DNA of 64,000 nt from Sepiola atlantica (GCA_963556195.1 OY744529.1:58699080-58763079); one strand, 5' to 3'. Positions 12,915 to 25,520 are shown, counted from the first letter of the stretch. The notes: a model not told the origin generated them from the sequence alone. Numbers and translations are program-made.

Positions 12915-12944
12915 ATCCCGGGCAGCGCCAGGTAGATATAGCTA

Positions 12945-12945
<1 letters not shown>
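12915..12945 (+). mobile_element. Helitron 3' terminus (CCCGGG hairpin, CTAG end)
   Basis: ATCCCGGGCAGCGCCAGGTA forms a GC-rich hairpin, followed about ten bases later by GCTAG and the T of the target. Same family style as the end at 14124. The 5' end was not found. Confidence 0.65.

Positions 12946-13000
<55 letters not shown>
12946..13000. repeat. (TA)n microsatellite
   Basis: About 27 TA units directly after the Helitron terminus. Confidence 0.95.
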
Positions 13001-13002
<2 letters not shown>

Positions 13003-13097
13003 CAAAAAATATTTTTAATTACAAATTTTTAAAACCAAAAGTATTTCTTAATAGCTATTCTCATCAGAGAACCTTTTTCTATCAGTACTCCAACTAT

Positions 13098-13117
13098 TTT
13101 TGACCAGAGGGAGTATT
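13098..13117 (-). repeat. Single MITE inverted-repeat end
   Basis: GACCAGAGGGAGTA matches the right terminal repeat of the 54248-54827 MITE. No partner end is visible upstream, so this is a remnant. Confidence 0.45.
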
Positions 13118-13625
13118 AAATATTAGTTTCAACCTTAATATAATGCCTTCTATTGAGACAGAAAAAGTATGTTGAGTCATAAAATGATATCAGAGTATCA
13201 ATATATCCACATGATATTGACTATGATACCAAGTTATATTTTATCATAGAATCATCAAAAGGTGCTTATAATCCATGAACTGATCACATTAAGGAAAGCG
13301 ATGATCTCTTTCCTTACATGAAAGAATAATTTGCTGCAATTAATTTCTGCTATCAAAGCTATTACAAACTGAGTCGTTTAAAGTCTAATAGGATTTCTGC
13401 TAAAGTAAGCCAATAAATGTTCAAAGCTTTCATGTAGGATCAGCTAATAATGTCAGTGATGTTTCTGATAATCAGAAAGTGGTGGAGTTTTTTTTTGGGG
13501 GGGGGGTCAAAATTAATGTGTGCGTACCTGTGAAAAGGGAATCAAACCTTAGAGTGTGAGAGGAATTTATGTTTTTATACGTTACCGTTTTAATTTATAC
13601 AGCTTTCATAAATCACTTCTTACTA
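13118..13625. other. No recognisable feature
   Basis: AT-rich; one G-rich run near 13497-13506; no supported gene. Confidence 0.5.
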
Positions 13626-13843
13626 TCTATATAATAAAAGTGAACGTATGTGTGTCCAGCTCGCCTCAATAATCATGTATGCAAATTTATTTTTATGGGC
13701 AAAGTAAGAGAGGCTTAATTTTAATCTTGATAATAAAGAAAGGAAAGAATAATCATGCGTGCAAATTTAATTTTTAGGAGTAAAGAGGAGGAGGCTTAAT
13801 CTTAATAAATAAAGGAAATAATTTCTTTCACTTTTAATATACA

Positions 13844-13904
<61 letters not shown>

Positions 13905-14124
13905 AGTTCATTTTTGTAAAACTTTACTTATGTATTTTTTCTTTAAATAAGATTTAAATCGTGTATTCGTTGTTGCTGTTTTATTTTGTAAGTTTTACTT
14001 CGATTGGTAGTTTCGATTTTTACAGTCAGATTTTCCTTGCAAGTGACAGCAGTAGGAAATCAATTGTTATTGATAAAAATAAATTACTTACCACTCCCCG
14101 GGCAACGCCGGGTAGCCCTGCTAG
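13626..14124 (+). mobile_element. Complete short non-autonomous Helitron
   Basis: Starts TCTATATAATAAAAG after an A and ends in CTAG before a T, as expected for rolling-circle Helitrons, which make no target duplication. A GC-rich hairpin (CCCGGGCAACGCCGGG) lies about 10 bases before the end. It contains an approximate internal duplication (blocks near 13672-13720 and 13750-13798), a (GA)n tract at 13847-13901, and no coding capacity. Confidence 0.8.
13847..13901. repeat. (GA)n microsatellite inside the Helitron
   Basis: About 27 GA units. Confidence 0.95.
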
Positions 14125-14414
14125 TTTTAAAATAAAATATTAACATAAACAACACAGCAGCCTAGAGAACTTCAAATCATCCAACTACTAACAAAGATAA
14201 AAGTAGTCATGAAATACATGTGCCACTCAGATACAAAATTAACTAAACACTAATTATACTTTGTTCATTGTTGAGGGAGATTTAACAATATCATAGAAAC
14301 TACTTCTTTATGCTTTCTCCGTGTACACGCCTTCTCTGAAGATTTTGGCTCATTATTCAACTCATGCCGAGAACACTGAGACTGTACAAAAATGTTGATA
14401 AAATATATATAATA

Positions 14415-14930
14415 CTAGCAGTATTCACCCGGCGTTGCCTAGGTGTAGAGATATATATTGCTGGTCGGAAGGTTTCTTAGGAAAACTCATTTCAAATACT
14501 GTCATGTTTACAATTTTTGCCGTGAAAGAAAAGTTGAAAGTAACATTTCCCAAAATGAGGTCAAGTAATAAAAAAAATTGTCAGTGCGGTGGTGTTTTCT
14601 GCTTGTTGACGCTGCATTTCTTAACATTTATGTAAAACGGCAAATGGCTTTAATGAATCGAAAAAAGTTTTTTTTTCTTTAATTATTTTAAATCTTAAAA
14701 ATACTAATAAAATAATTATTGAAATGTTTAAAACTTTTTATGAATACATTCTTCACTGAGATATTCTTTGTTTAATTTTATTTTTGTTGTATGAAAAGGA
14801 GAACATTTATTTAAAAAATGAATTTCGTTTCTTTACGATTTAATGTTTCGTTTCATTTATTTTATGGACCTAACCAATTATTGCCCCTAGTGACCCCAGA
14901 TGAATTCAAAGAAAAATTTCAATGATGTCT
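14415..14930 (-). mobile_element. Helitron-like copy, inverted relative to 11255-11675
   Basis: On the minus strand it ends CGCCGGGTGAATACTGCTAG before a T, with the CCCGG-type hairpin just upstream. Its body matches the plus-strand copy at 11255-11675. The right boundary is approximate. Confidence 0.65.
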
Positions 14931-15300
14931 GCAAAATATTTAACCTTATTGAAAATTATTTGAATGCTCTAACTGTTCACATATCGATTTCTATAACACA
15001 AACACAAACAAACATTGACTTTTGTATTTATAGAAGATTAACATTATTAAAATATATATCTGCTGAACTTAGTGTTTAAAAAGTTGAGGAAAACTTAGAG
15101 TTGAGACAAAATTCTGATATATGACATCTCCTTCCCTATAGAATCGCCAATGCTTGTAACTGTCTGGTAGCTTTTAGCATTTTAGTCGTACATATGTATA
15201 AATGATTGCTTATTTATATGAATTTGCAGATTTGTCATTCTGGGATTTATGTTTTCTCTAGAAGCAATTCCATGTTTTGCAGCAATCCATTTCAGTACTC
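14931..15300. other. No recognisable feature
   Basis: AT-rich intergenic-type sequence. Confidence 0.5.
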
Positions 15301-15308
15301 TCCAGTCT

Positions 15309-15470
15309 TGTGAGGTGGCCGTGGTGAAGTGGATAACAATGCGCGCTGACGATCTGGGCATGGCAAGTTCGAATATAGTCAGTTCCATTGTACCACTTTC
15401 ACTTATGGATGTTGGCAACCTTTACATGGTCCCTCCTGACAGAAGGAATCGGTAAACCGATGCCAACAAC
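15309..15470 (+). mobile_element. tRNA-derived SINE, copy 1
   Basis: Contains an A-box-like TGGTGAAGTGG and a B-box-like CAAGTTCGAATAT about 45 bp later, then a body with GGATGTTGGCAACC. The same order occurs at 23370-23545 and, more diverged, at 55795-55915. Confidence 0.65.
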
Positions 15471-15865
15471 AGAATCAAGTCGGTCAAAAAAAGTCGTACA
15501 ATGCCGATTCATACAAATTTACTCTTGTGCTTCGAGGAAGTGTATTGCCTTCTTTACTATTTTTAGCCAATCTTATTTGGTCAAGCACTTATTTTGTTTT
15601 ATTTCAATTAATTATTGGTATACCTAATAATACTCTGTAACAAAGGAGTTTCCGACGCATTATGTGAAGCTGCATGAAAACTCTACCTTGGTCTTTTGGC
15701 TGGAGTCAAAATGGTTGTGTGGACGTCGTGTCTGAGAGTAACTTGAGAGGTTGAATCTTTCTCTGATCAGGATCTGATTGCATTCTTCAAGCACCAACTG
15801 AAAGTCAAGATCAAATGTGATAAAAAGAGATTACATTCCTCGAAATTCGAAAACAGATAAAAGAA

Positions 15866-16605
15866 GCTAGCTTGCATGTATGAAAAGGAGTAAACTATGA
15901 TGGATAAAAGTAGCAAGCTTGCATGTATGACAAGGAGTCAACTATGATGGATAAAAGTAGCAAGCTTGCATGTATGACAAGGAGTCAACTATGATGGATA
16001 AAAGTAGCAAGCTTGCATGTATGACAAGGAGTCAACTATGATGGATAAAAGTAGCAAGCTTGCATGTATGACAAGGAGTCAACTATGATGGATAAAAGTA
16101 GCAAGCTTGCATGTATGACAAGGAGTCAACTATGATGGATAAAAGTAGCAAGCTTGCATGTATGACAAGGTGTCAACTATGATGGATAAAAGTAGCAAGC
16201 TTGCATGTATGAAAAAAAGTCAACTATGATGGATAAAAGTAGCAAGCTTGCATGTATGACAAGGAGTCAACTATGATGGATAAAAGTAGCAAGCTTGCAT
16301 GTATGACAAGGAGTCAACTATGATGGATAAAAGTAGCAAGCTTGCATGTATGACAAGGAGTCAACTATGATGGATAAAAGTAGCAAGCTTGCATGTATGA
16401 CAAGGAGTCAACTATGATGGATAAAAGTAGCAAGCTTGCATGTATGACAAGGAGTCAACTATGATGGATAAAAGTAGCAAGCTTGCATGTATGAAAAGGA
16501 GTCAACTATGATGGATAAAAGTAGCAAGCTTGCATGTATGACAAGGAGTCAACTATGATGGATAAAAGTAGCAAGCTTGCATGTATGAAAAGGAGTCAAC
16601 TATGA
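15866..16605. repeat. 47-bp minisatellite, about 16 copies
   Basis: Unit core AAGCTTGCATGTATGACAAG; successive units are exactly 47 bp apart (for example 15914, 15961, 16008). Most differences are single bases (ACAAGG against AAAAGG). No spacer diversity and no genes, so not a CRISPR array. Confidence 0.95.
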
Positions 16606-18240
16606 GTATGTATTCCCTGCCTGAGTATGGCATGTGTGGTTCCTGGTCCTGTTGAATCACAGCTCTTCAGGTAAGTTTAGCTTGTCTGCTAGTCTAGTGA
16701 AGGAGTCTCTCCCCTCTGGTAATAGCGATCCTACAAGATGCTCACTCCCCACTTTCATTTTTTACTGTCGGCCTCCCCCAATTTGTATTTATTTTGAAAA
16801 GGCATCACCCATTCTCGAAAACTCCATCCCCATTTTTTTTCTCACACTTAGATCCCACTCCGATTTAGAGATTGACCTACTTGTTTTCGGTTCTAAACAA
16901 ACCGGAAAACCGTGGGCGGTCTATTATTAGAAAGGGTTGGGAGGGTCTTACTAACTGACTTTTTGTTTTTTCTCCCCCCCCCCCATTTTACTCCAATGAA
17001 TTTCTGTGTATATAAATATATTTATGAAAAATAAAATTTCAAACAAATTTGAGGATATCTGAAGTAGGATAACCCCTAGAGTAAATGTGGTATTATGGTG
17101 ACTGAGATGATTCTAGTTAAGAGTAGGATAGACATTTTTTTATCACTTTTGACCAAGGATGACCAACGACCCCCATTCCCCACACTTTTAATGGCCTTGT
17201 ACCTAATTTGACTTGAATGCAAATTTTTATATTTTGTGCAAATAAATAATTCAGTGTAGTATCTGTTCTGTTATACACTTCATCTATTCTGTCCTTAGTC
17301 AGTGAGGGAGAAATCCTTCTAGACCGAGGTAATTTAAATTTTTGTCCTAATCTAGAGTTCCCCTTTTTGGAGAACTGGATATTCTTCACATTAAAAACCG
17401 ATCATGTGTTTAACTCTGCCATCGTAGGGAGGCAAGTAAATAGGAACTCTGATGTAATTAGAACCTGAGCCTCACATAAACTAGCTGAGGTTGATTTACC
17501 CGAGTAGCATGAATAAACAATAAAAAAACAACATAATGTTGGAAATGTGATGCGTTTTGCGTAGGGATTTGTGAAGCTTACGTCAAACCATGGACTGAGG
17601 ATTTGGGCAAGATGAAAGAAAGATCATGAGCGACACCGGGAAAAAACGCATTCAAAGTCACCATTCGCTCGTGCATGGAGTATCCCACTTAGGATGCCCC
17701 CCCCCTAAATCTGGCCCTTAATCACAGTAGCCCCTTACGCTTCAGTGGCAATATGTCTTGTTTGTGATGAACAAAAGTAAAAAAAAAAAGTAACGGACAT
17801 TTATTAATTCTGTTTTGAAGGACAATGAAGACAGGCAAGAAACCCAGACAATGTACCGTGCCTTTTAAAAAGAAATTATTTTTTTGCCTTCAAGCTATTT
17901 CGGCTCTGCATAAACACTAGGACTGCAATCTGGTCAATGTTTTCCTGCTGATCCTTGCCCATTTTCCAGATAAAATTGAAGAATGTCTCCTTTCAAATAT
18001 AAAGGTATAAGGTTTCCCATGTAGTCTATTTTCTCGAATTTCTCCACTAACTACACTTTCTTGAGCCATGTCACCATGTCTCCATCACAACAGAAGGGCT
18101 TGATCACGTGACTAGTGAGTTTCACCTTTGCCATTTTGGCGAAGTCAACAAAGGAATAAGTAACACAACCAATATAGCTTGACTTCAAGGTAAACAAAAA
18201 TACATGTTAGCTTGTCTTAATCACCCACTTGTCTTCACTT
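16606..18240. other. No recognisable feature
   Basis: Mixed sequence with poly-C runs (16974-16984, 17698-17705). Short reading frames here lack family motifs. Confidence 0.5.
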
Positions 18241-18245
18241 TTGCT

Positions 18246-18509
18246 TACTTCATACTTCATACTTCATACTTCGTACTTCATACTTCATACTTCATACTTC
18301 GTACTTCATACTTCGTACTTCATACTTCATACTTCATAATTCATACTTCGTACTTCGTACTTCATACTTCATACTTCGTACTTCATACTTCGTACTTCAT
18401 ACTTCATACTTCATATTTCATACTTCATACTTCATACTTCGTACTTCATAATTCATACTTCATACTTCGTACTTCATACTTCATAATTCATACTTCGTAC
18501 TTCATACTA
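18246..18509. repeat. 7-bp tandem repeat (TACTTCA/TACTTCG), about 38 copies
   Basis: Alternating ACTTCAT and ACTTCGT units with occasional AATTCAT. The open plus-strand frame through it is a by-product of the repeat. Confidence 0.95.
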
Positions 18510-19540
18510 AATTTGTGTTGTTTAAGCCTTGTTCTTGTTTACTCCACTTGAAAACCTGGTTGAAATAATTATCCCAGGAGGAGTATAACGAGATTACCCT
18601 GGCGTGAAATATTTCTCCTACTTTATGTTTTCCTCAGCAGACCACTGTTAGAGTTTGGTGTCTAGGCTTCTCCCCCATTATTGCATAGCCGTCCCGGAAT
18701 GGGCCGTGGCAGTTCTCGTTTTGTATACCCGTCCCGGAACTGGCCGTGGAAGTTCTCGCTTAATCAACTGTATATGTTGCATACCTTTTAATTTCTCGTA
18801 CCTTTACTTCTTCGTCGCGGAGGGGCACCGTCTCGATGTCGTCTAGTGGTTGAGTTCTCTCTTCATTTCTGTACTGCCGTGAACCTAGCCGTTCACTGTG
18901 TCTGCAACAAAACCTTCATAATTCGATTCACGAGACAAACAATCTTTTAAATATAACACAAAACTAACGATACAACAATCTTTTAGTTTTCATTTGTTTA
19001 TTTCAGGTGTCAGATTTCTGTCGGCTTGTTGATTCCTCGCTAACTCGAGGGAGAAACCAAATTACTGCTTTATCGTAGTTAATTCCTATTTAAGTTCTTA
19101 GCCATTCGAGGAGGGGGGGGGGAGAAGAAATCCCATGCCTGTATTCTCTTAGGGAATTTAATTCCCCTTTTTTATTTGAAGACTACATAGAGAAGTCGAC
19201 TATTCGGCTCGCTTCCAAAACCAAGACTGGCAAAACACAGCTTCCCACACAAAAGCCCGTGACGTCACAGAGCCCCTATTGCAGGTGCAAATTGACCCTT
19301 GATCTGAGGTCTCGTCAACGTGGTGACCCTGTCAGCGTCTGTGAGCTCCAACAGTGAGAACAGCCCTATTCTGCAATCGACTGTACAGGTCCACCCGCAC
19401 TAAATCACGCAAGCCAAACCAAACGATTTCCAACACATACGTCCACCTCAAGATGCGGCCGGCCTCACAGGGCTATTATCCAACACCATATCTAATACGT
19501 GATATCCATCATTTGGAGAGAGTTTAACTACTGGCTACTC
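18510..19540. other. Unrecognised; contains a short direct duplication
   Basis: At 18680-18760 a roughly 40-bp segment with GCCGTGG(C/A)AGTTCTCG occurs twice. A tRNA-like A box (CTAGTGGTTGAG) near 18843 lacks a properly spaced B box. Confidence 0.5.
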
Positions 19541-19544
19541 AAAT

Positions 19545-19880
19545 GGTGCAGGGACCATGGAAATCTGACTCAAGAAGCTTAACTTTTTCTCCCTTGAGCG
19601 CCGACGTTTACGCGGTGATCTCATTTTGGCTGCAATCTCCTCAATGGCCATTATGATCTCCCTCAGAACCTACTATTCACTCTTGCACAGGAAAGGGGTC
19701 TACGCGGGCATTACCAGAAACTGTTTCACCACTGATTTTTATTGAATCAGAGGAGGGCTGCTTTCTCAATCTAGAACCCTGGACCTTGGAATGGACTTCC
19801 ATGAGATGTAGTAAATGCGTCAACAACGCAACAGTTCAAGGTGAAATTGGACAAGTGCTAGGCTACTGTATCCTCTACTG
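19545..19880 (+). pseudogene. CR1-like LINE C-terminal relic
   Basis: Broken plus-strand translation preserves LFLP/SLERRRLRGD-like text, NGHYDLP, ERGLRGHYQKLF, RRAAFS and PWNGLP in order, the usual ending of CR1-type reverse transcriptase proteins. Frame changes and stops are frequent. No RT core remains. Confidence 0.6.
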
Positions 19881-21430
19881 TGTAAATTTCTATCACCCTT
19901 TCTTACATGGCAACTGAAGCATGCTTGTTTTATTTTTTGCCAAATTTATTAAATTAAATTGAATTGAATTTATTGGAAAAAGCAGGATAGTGAATACAAA
20001 TAAGTATTCTATTCTAGATGGTAACTTTATATAGGTTAGAGGCGTGGGTAGACGTCGGGTTTGGAATGCGAATGTGATTGTTTTGATAATTTCGAATTGG
20101 AGACTCAAATTTAAATTGTAAACATTGGATTGTTTTTTTTTTTAAATATGCCGATTGAGAAATGTATCAACAACAATTGCAGACGTATGTCACTGATCAC
20201 GAGAAGATCAGGAAAAACACCAGAAAAGACTTAACGATCAAAGTAAGCAGACGTTCCGCCGTTTGCTCCCCCAGCTGCGGTTCGGTTTGGGGAGTTGGCT
20301 ATAACTATAAAGCGGAGTGTGCTAAAAGGAATGTCGACATTCTACATGGAATACATGGTAAGCTTTATAAAAAACCTTTCTTGTTTTCGATTTCTTCATT
20401 TCTGCTACAATGATTTGAAGACGAGTAAAGAAGAGGACTATGTTACATGAGTTCATAGCATTGAGACATCCTTGGATCCTGTTAATAAGTGAAAGAGATT
20501 GAACTTGAAAGTTATCGAAAACAACTGTTATGGTGAAAACGGGGTGAACATAGTTTACACTACTAACGAAAAGTTATTTTAGAAAATGTTTAATTTTGTG
20601 GAGTTAAACACCCATTAAAATTATGACAATTTTCAAACATTTTCAGAGTCAGTATAATTTTTCTTTTTTTCTTCAAGGAACTCTTCACACACAAAAAAAT
20701 AAATACGACACTTTTAGGAAAATTTTAATAGGTAAGTGTTCATTTCATCCAAATTTGACATTCATAGGTCTGATAGGGTAAAGATAGTTAATTGACAGAC
20801 AAACACTCATCGATATAATAATACGCTAAAACACTTCATGTTTGTTATCACCTTTCACACACATTAAAAAAAAATGAGATCGTCCGATTGGCAAAGATGT
20901 GATTGGTGATTAATCTGATGTCGTTAAGCTAAAAAGATTTTGGACTTTACTCATTTTAGAATTAATTGTTCCAAAATCAAATCAAATTATGTCCTCCCGT
21001 CGACTAAAACAGTACAATTTTAAATAAATACATTTTCAAAAAATGATATTCGTTTTATTGATGTGAAGAATATTTACTGAGAATTATTTTTATGATAAGA
21101 GGACAAAATATTTGTTTTAAAAAGAATTAAATTGCTACAATTTTAAATAAATAAATAAAAATAGAAGAAACATATTCGTTTTATTTATTTAAAGAATATT
21201 TAGCTGACAATTATAATTAATTTTATGGAAGAAGAAAGAGTCATTTTTTGGTACTCTTATAGCAGACGTGCCAGATTTTCGTAACTTTGCTTTGGCAACG
21301 ATCGGGCAGGTCTCGGAAGCGCCCGAGAGCTGCAGAAGTATTAACGAATCAAGTTGCAGCATTCATTCGCCAAACAGGCTAGAGCAAGAAAACAATAATC
21401 GCGTTCTATTGCAACAACAATAAATTTTTA
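19881..21430. other. No recognisable feature
   Basis: AT-rich; the 70-83-residue open frames here show no motif. Confidence 0.5.
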
Positions 21431-21434
21431 GCAG

Positions 21435-22340
21435 TTGTGTAAGGTCGTCGAATCTCCGGAAGGACTAATTCAGTTCTGCCAGCAGAAATCTCTCATAGCG
21501 ACCAAAAAGAGATGCCCTAAATGTCAGCGATTGTGTTGTTTAAAGTCACAGAGAATCCTTGCAGACCAGTATTCGTGGAGATACTCCAACAGAGAATGCA
21601 AGGCTTGGCTATCGCTAAGAACGGGAACCTTTTCTTCCCGATCCAAGAGAGAAATTTCGAAGATATTGAAACTTATCTACCTGTGGTCCCAGGATATAGC
21701 AACAGGGAAAAACCGGCAAAAAGAAATGCGGCATACTGTCTCCAAACACACAGATTGATTGAAAGAATTTTCTGTGGGAGGTCTGCGAAGAACATCTGTT
21801 TCACAACCCTCATTGACTCAGAGGCCCAGGACATACGGTTGAAATAGACGAGTCTCTGTTCAACTGCCAAAAAAACAAAGTTGGTCAGGTTCTCCACCCG
21901 CTCTGGGTCTTTGGGGGATACGACCCCGCAGAGAAGGAGGGTTTCTTGGTGACAGTGCCTAACAGGAATGCCGAAACCCTCCTCCCAATAATTAAGCAGT
22001 TCGTTGTACTTGGGACCACGGTAGTATCTGATAGCTGGAGGGCGTACAACAGGTTAAGAGAGGAGGGGTAACAACACCTGACGATCAACCATAGCGAAAA
22101 CTTTGTCGACCCGACAACGAGGGCTTGCACCAATCACGTCAAGAGGATGTGGAAGGAAGCCAAACCGAGAAATAAGAAGGAGTGCGGGACGAGCAGGGAA
22201 CTTGTAGACGACTATCTGCGCGAATTCATGTGGTTTCGAAACAACCCCTTTGATTCCATATTAGTGGAGATAGCAGAAATCTACCCCGTCGACCATCTTG
22301 CTTCCACTTCCTCGACACCCCCCTCTTCTGCCTGTCTTTC
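21435..22340 (+). pseudogene. Merlin-type DNA transposase (decayed)
   Basis: Merlin transposases (related to bacterial IS1016/ISXO2 enzymes) move by cut and paste. The first part (21435-21758) has CPKC, CKAWLSLRTGTFSSRSKREISKILKLIYLWS, split by small frame changes from the zinc-ribbon half. The catalytic part has VEIDESLFNC (first acidic motif, near 21837), QVLHPLWVFGGY, LVTVPNRNAETLLP, TTVVSDSWRAYNRL (second Asp), NHSENFVDP and KRMWKEAKPRNKKECGTS. The C-terminal YLREFMW region is open from 22147. An in-frame stop splits EEG from QHLTINHS. Terminal inverted repeats and target duplication were not identified. Confidence 0.75.
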
Positions 22341-22779
22341 GTCGATGTCGGCATCTGCACTCAGTGCAACAGAACAAGCAGTAGAAAAATCTTTTGAACC
22401 GACCGCAACCTTATCCATAAACTCTAACTGAGAAAACGTAAGAAACAACTAAAAACAACAAAAAAGAGTTACTAAGTAAACGATTTGCCCCCAAAACAGA
22501 AAAAAAAATTTCGAAAATGCTATAATAAAAGAAAAAAGTTGCCTAAATAACAAAAAAAAAATCATTTATTTAAGAAAAAAGCATAACATTTTCATTTCTT
22601 TCTTTGTTTTATGTAAAAAAAACATTGACAAAATTTTACCCCCACCCAAACATTATTTTCGCAAACAAATCAAAACATTTACATCTACACATTTGATTGA
22701 CAATGGTTTATTGCCCCCTCCCCCCCCCAAAAAAAATATTTATTTACAGATCTTCAACTATGGTTTGTTCGTTTTTTTA
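22341..22779. other. Low-complexity A/C-rich sequence
   Basis: Poly-A and poly-C runs; no gene supported. Confidence 0.5.
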
Positions 22780-23043
22780 ATTTTTATCTATGTATTTTTT
22801 CTTTGAAATTCTTCGTCTTATATTATCGTCTTCCAGTCTTCCATTTAGCGCTTAGCAGTTTTAGCCTCGTTGCCGACACAAAGTCACGGAAATCTGACGC
22901 ATCAGCTATAAGAGTACCCATTTTTTTCTTAATAGTATTGACCCTGACAGACATTTATTATTTTGAAAAGAATATTATTATTAACAGTAAATTATACAGA
23001 TTGATGTAGAAAGCACCATGGCATTTCCATGGGCTCCTGCTAG
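22780..23043 (+). mobile_element. Helitron-type 3' end, second family
   Basis: CCATGG (23016-23021) and CCATGG (23027-23032) form a perfect 6-bp hairpin with a 5-base loop. The sequence then runs GCTCCTGCTAG before a T. Hairpin, 11-base spacing and CTAG are the classic Helitron terminus. The left boundary is a guess. Confidence 0.6.
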
Positions 23044-23369
23044 TCTTTCATACTAATATAGATTATTTGTTATCAAAAAAGCAGTTTACTCCAATGGAAG
23101 TCTACAGTATTTTTTGTTCTTATTTATTGATATTATCGTCTGAACATTAAAGTATTGATCTTTCTCCCTCTATTACATTTTTCATTTGAAAGAAGATGTC
23201 ATTAAACTTGTGTGATCTCAAGCATTTATCTGAATTATAACATTTTCTTGACTCAATAAAATACAAAAATGCTTTCATAATTAGTAAATAAATCATTTTA
23301 TGATTAACAATTGATAAAATGCATGACTTTTATGAATGAAAAAGATTAAGTGGCAGATAAACGAGGTTC

Positions 23370-23545
23370 ATACTGGCAGGTGACAGTGGTTAAATGGTTA
23401 ACGACACAGACTGACAACCTAGGTGTGCCAAGTTCACTTAGGATGTTGGCAACCTTCACATAGTCCCTTCTGTAAGTACCTGATGTCTTTCTAGAAAAGA
23501 TTCTAACTAGAAAAATATCGGGGAAACGAATGGCAACAAGAGAAT
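23370..23545 (+). mobile_element. tRNA-derived SINE, copy 2
   Basis: Same layout as 15309-15470: AGTGGTTAAATGGTTAACGA (A-box region), GCCAAGTTCACTTA (B-box region), GGATGTTGGCAACCTTCACA body, then GCAACAAGAGAATCAGC. Confidence 0.65.
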
Positions 23546-23879
23546 CAGCTGATTCATACGAAATGAATGAATGATTCAATAAATAAGATTAATTTTGCAA
23601 TAACGGATCACATTTCATCAAATGTGCTTCATTTTTTTTTCAATACACTCTCCATTCTTTAAAACACATTTCCCATATCGAAAATTAAGCTTTTGTATTT
23701 CTTCAACCAGACTGATACATCTCCATATTTCTGTAGGCATGAAAGTCGTTGACCTTAACTGCGGACTTAGAGAGAAAGATATAGGCCTAGAGATGAGATA
23801 GGTTACAAAGACCACATTACAAATGAGAAAGCGAATAATAGACTCAGACGAGTAGTCTGGCCACATGAAGATCTACTGA

Positions 23880-24150
23880 CTACTGTGAAGAAGAGGGAAA
23901 TGACATGATGCAGCCATGTCACATGATCATCAGGTCTCGTAAAGACAATCCTGCAAGGAATTGTACAGGGAGGAAGAGGGAGGGGCACACAAAGAAAGAG
24001 GTGGAAGGACAACATTCGAGAGTGGACAGGGCTGGCGCTGAGTAACACGCTCAGGAAAGCAGAAAATCGGGAAGGCTGGAGTAAACTGGTTGCTAGGTCA
24101 TCTTTGGTGCCCCAACGGTTATCCACACCAAAGGACAGATGATGGGATGA
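23880..24150 (+). pseudogene. LINE C-terminal relic with GATGATG tail
   Basis: Plus-strand translation with stops gives LTTVKKREM, GLVKTILQGIVQGGRGRG, RKRWKDNIREWTG and SLVPQRLSTPKDR, the recurrent ending of RTE/BovB-style LINE proteins. It finishes in GATGATGGGATGATGATT, a decayed GAT-type tail. Confidence 0.6.
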
Positions 24151-24814
24151 TGATTCCTTCAACATAACAATGTTTAGAATGAGGTCTTACCCACAGTGCT
24201 CTTCACTTCATCATCAGAATCAAATAGTAAAAGACCTTCATACACAATTTTCTGTGTGCTGTACCCAGAAATGTCCCCCATTTTAACTCTTTTGTAAACC
24301 AAAATGAGCGCATTAACAGAATCCACGATTTCAGCTGTGCTCACCATTGTGGACCTGCCTGGCCTGTCTCTATCTTGAATACTATTTCAATCTTTAAACA
24401 ATTTATCACATTTGCAAACATTGTTTTACTAAAAAATGCTCCTCTATACACATCATAAATTCACTTTGCACTTTGCATGACATGACATACATCCGTTCAA
24501 ACCTGAAGCACACTGTTTAATTTGCAACTATTTTGAATAGTTTTAAAATAAAACTATTTATGCATTATTAAAATAATGTTTGCTATACACGGATTCCACA
24601 GCGGATTCATAACAAGTGTAGCAAGATTAGAGGCATGTGTGTAAAAGTAATGTTTAAAACGGTACATCAGGTTAGAATAGTGGAAAATTCCATTAGAAAT
24701 TAACAGACTAGAGTTATGATTATGCTGCAGAATATGACGTCATTGAAGGAAGTACGTGTCAGAGAAGCAAGATCGGTTCTTGCTTTTTTGGGCGTATGAC
24801 GTCAAAGTGACCAG
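24151..24814. other. No recognisable feature
   Basis: AT-rich; no supported frame or repeat. Confidence 0.5.
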
Positions 24815-25520
24815 ATGTCTTTTTTAGGTCCACCACCCCTGCGAGTTGCACATATAAGAGTTTACATTTTAACTAGTGCTTCTACAATTATTGGTATGAT
24901 AGCAATTTTCTTCATATTCCATATTTCCCTCAGCTCTCTGGAAAGTTTCATGTACTTATTTAGTTTTTATGTCTCCTTTAGCTTCATCGTGTGGACGGCG
25001 AAGACAGCGAAATCTACTATTTGGCAGTTTTTCTTCTTCTTCTTGACTATTATCTGGTCTTGTTGCTTGGATAAGTTTATCCGTTTGTATTTAAATGTCC
25101 CAGCAAACTTTAATTTTTCAATACTGGCTCTGCTTTGGGCTTGTACAGTTTGTTTGTATGCTCAACATGCAGTCATTTGCACAGTTCCCAGTGGACTACC
25201 TTTTCAACCCATTCATGTCTACTTTTATATTTATTTTGGATAAGCTTGCGGCATTCATTTATGATGTAACTTACTCTTTCGTCTATTTGTAAACAGTATA
25301 CATTTACTGTTTCCCTAGGTTTTGTCTATCTTGGCTTTTATGTAGTTTGTTCTGATCAAGGTGCTTTGTGTAGTCGTAAGTAGTGATTCCGTTTCTCAAG
25401 ATAAGGTCGTTCTATGCTTTCTTTTGTTTTAAGTTTTCCCTTCTTCATCACAAGCAGTGCACATTTTTCCATTTGGAAATGCATTTTTATATCTTGGATA
25501 AAAATTCTAGTTATTCAGTT
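24815..25520 (-). mobile_element. R4/Dong-like LINE, old diverged 3' copy
   Basis: Clearly similar to the endonuclease region of the 26557-29280 copy but with many substitutions and no open minus-strand frame. Recognisable in order: the TTATTGGTATGATAG, GGCGAAGACAGCGAAATCTA and CACAGTTCCCAGT blocks. The oldest copy in this cluster. Confidence 0.65.

Noticed and set aside
15866..16605. Regular 47-bp repeats resembling a CRISPR array
   Set aside because: No variable spacers, no cas genes, and eukaryotic context; plain minisatellite.
18835..18935. Possible tRNA gene (CTAGTGGTTGAG and TTCGATTC)
   Set aside because: A and B boxes are about 76 bp apart and no cloverleaf pairing is evident.
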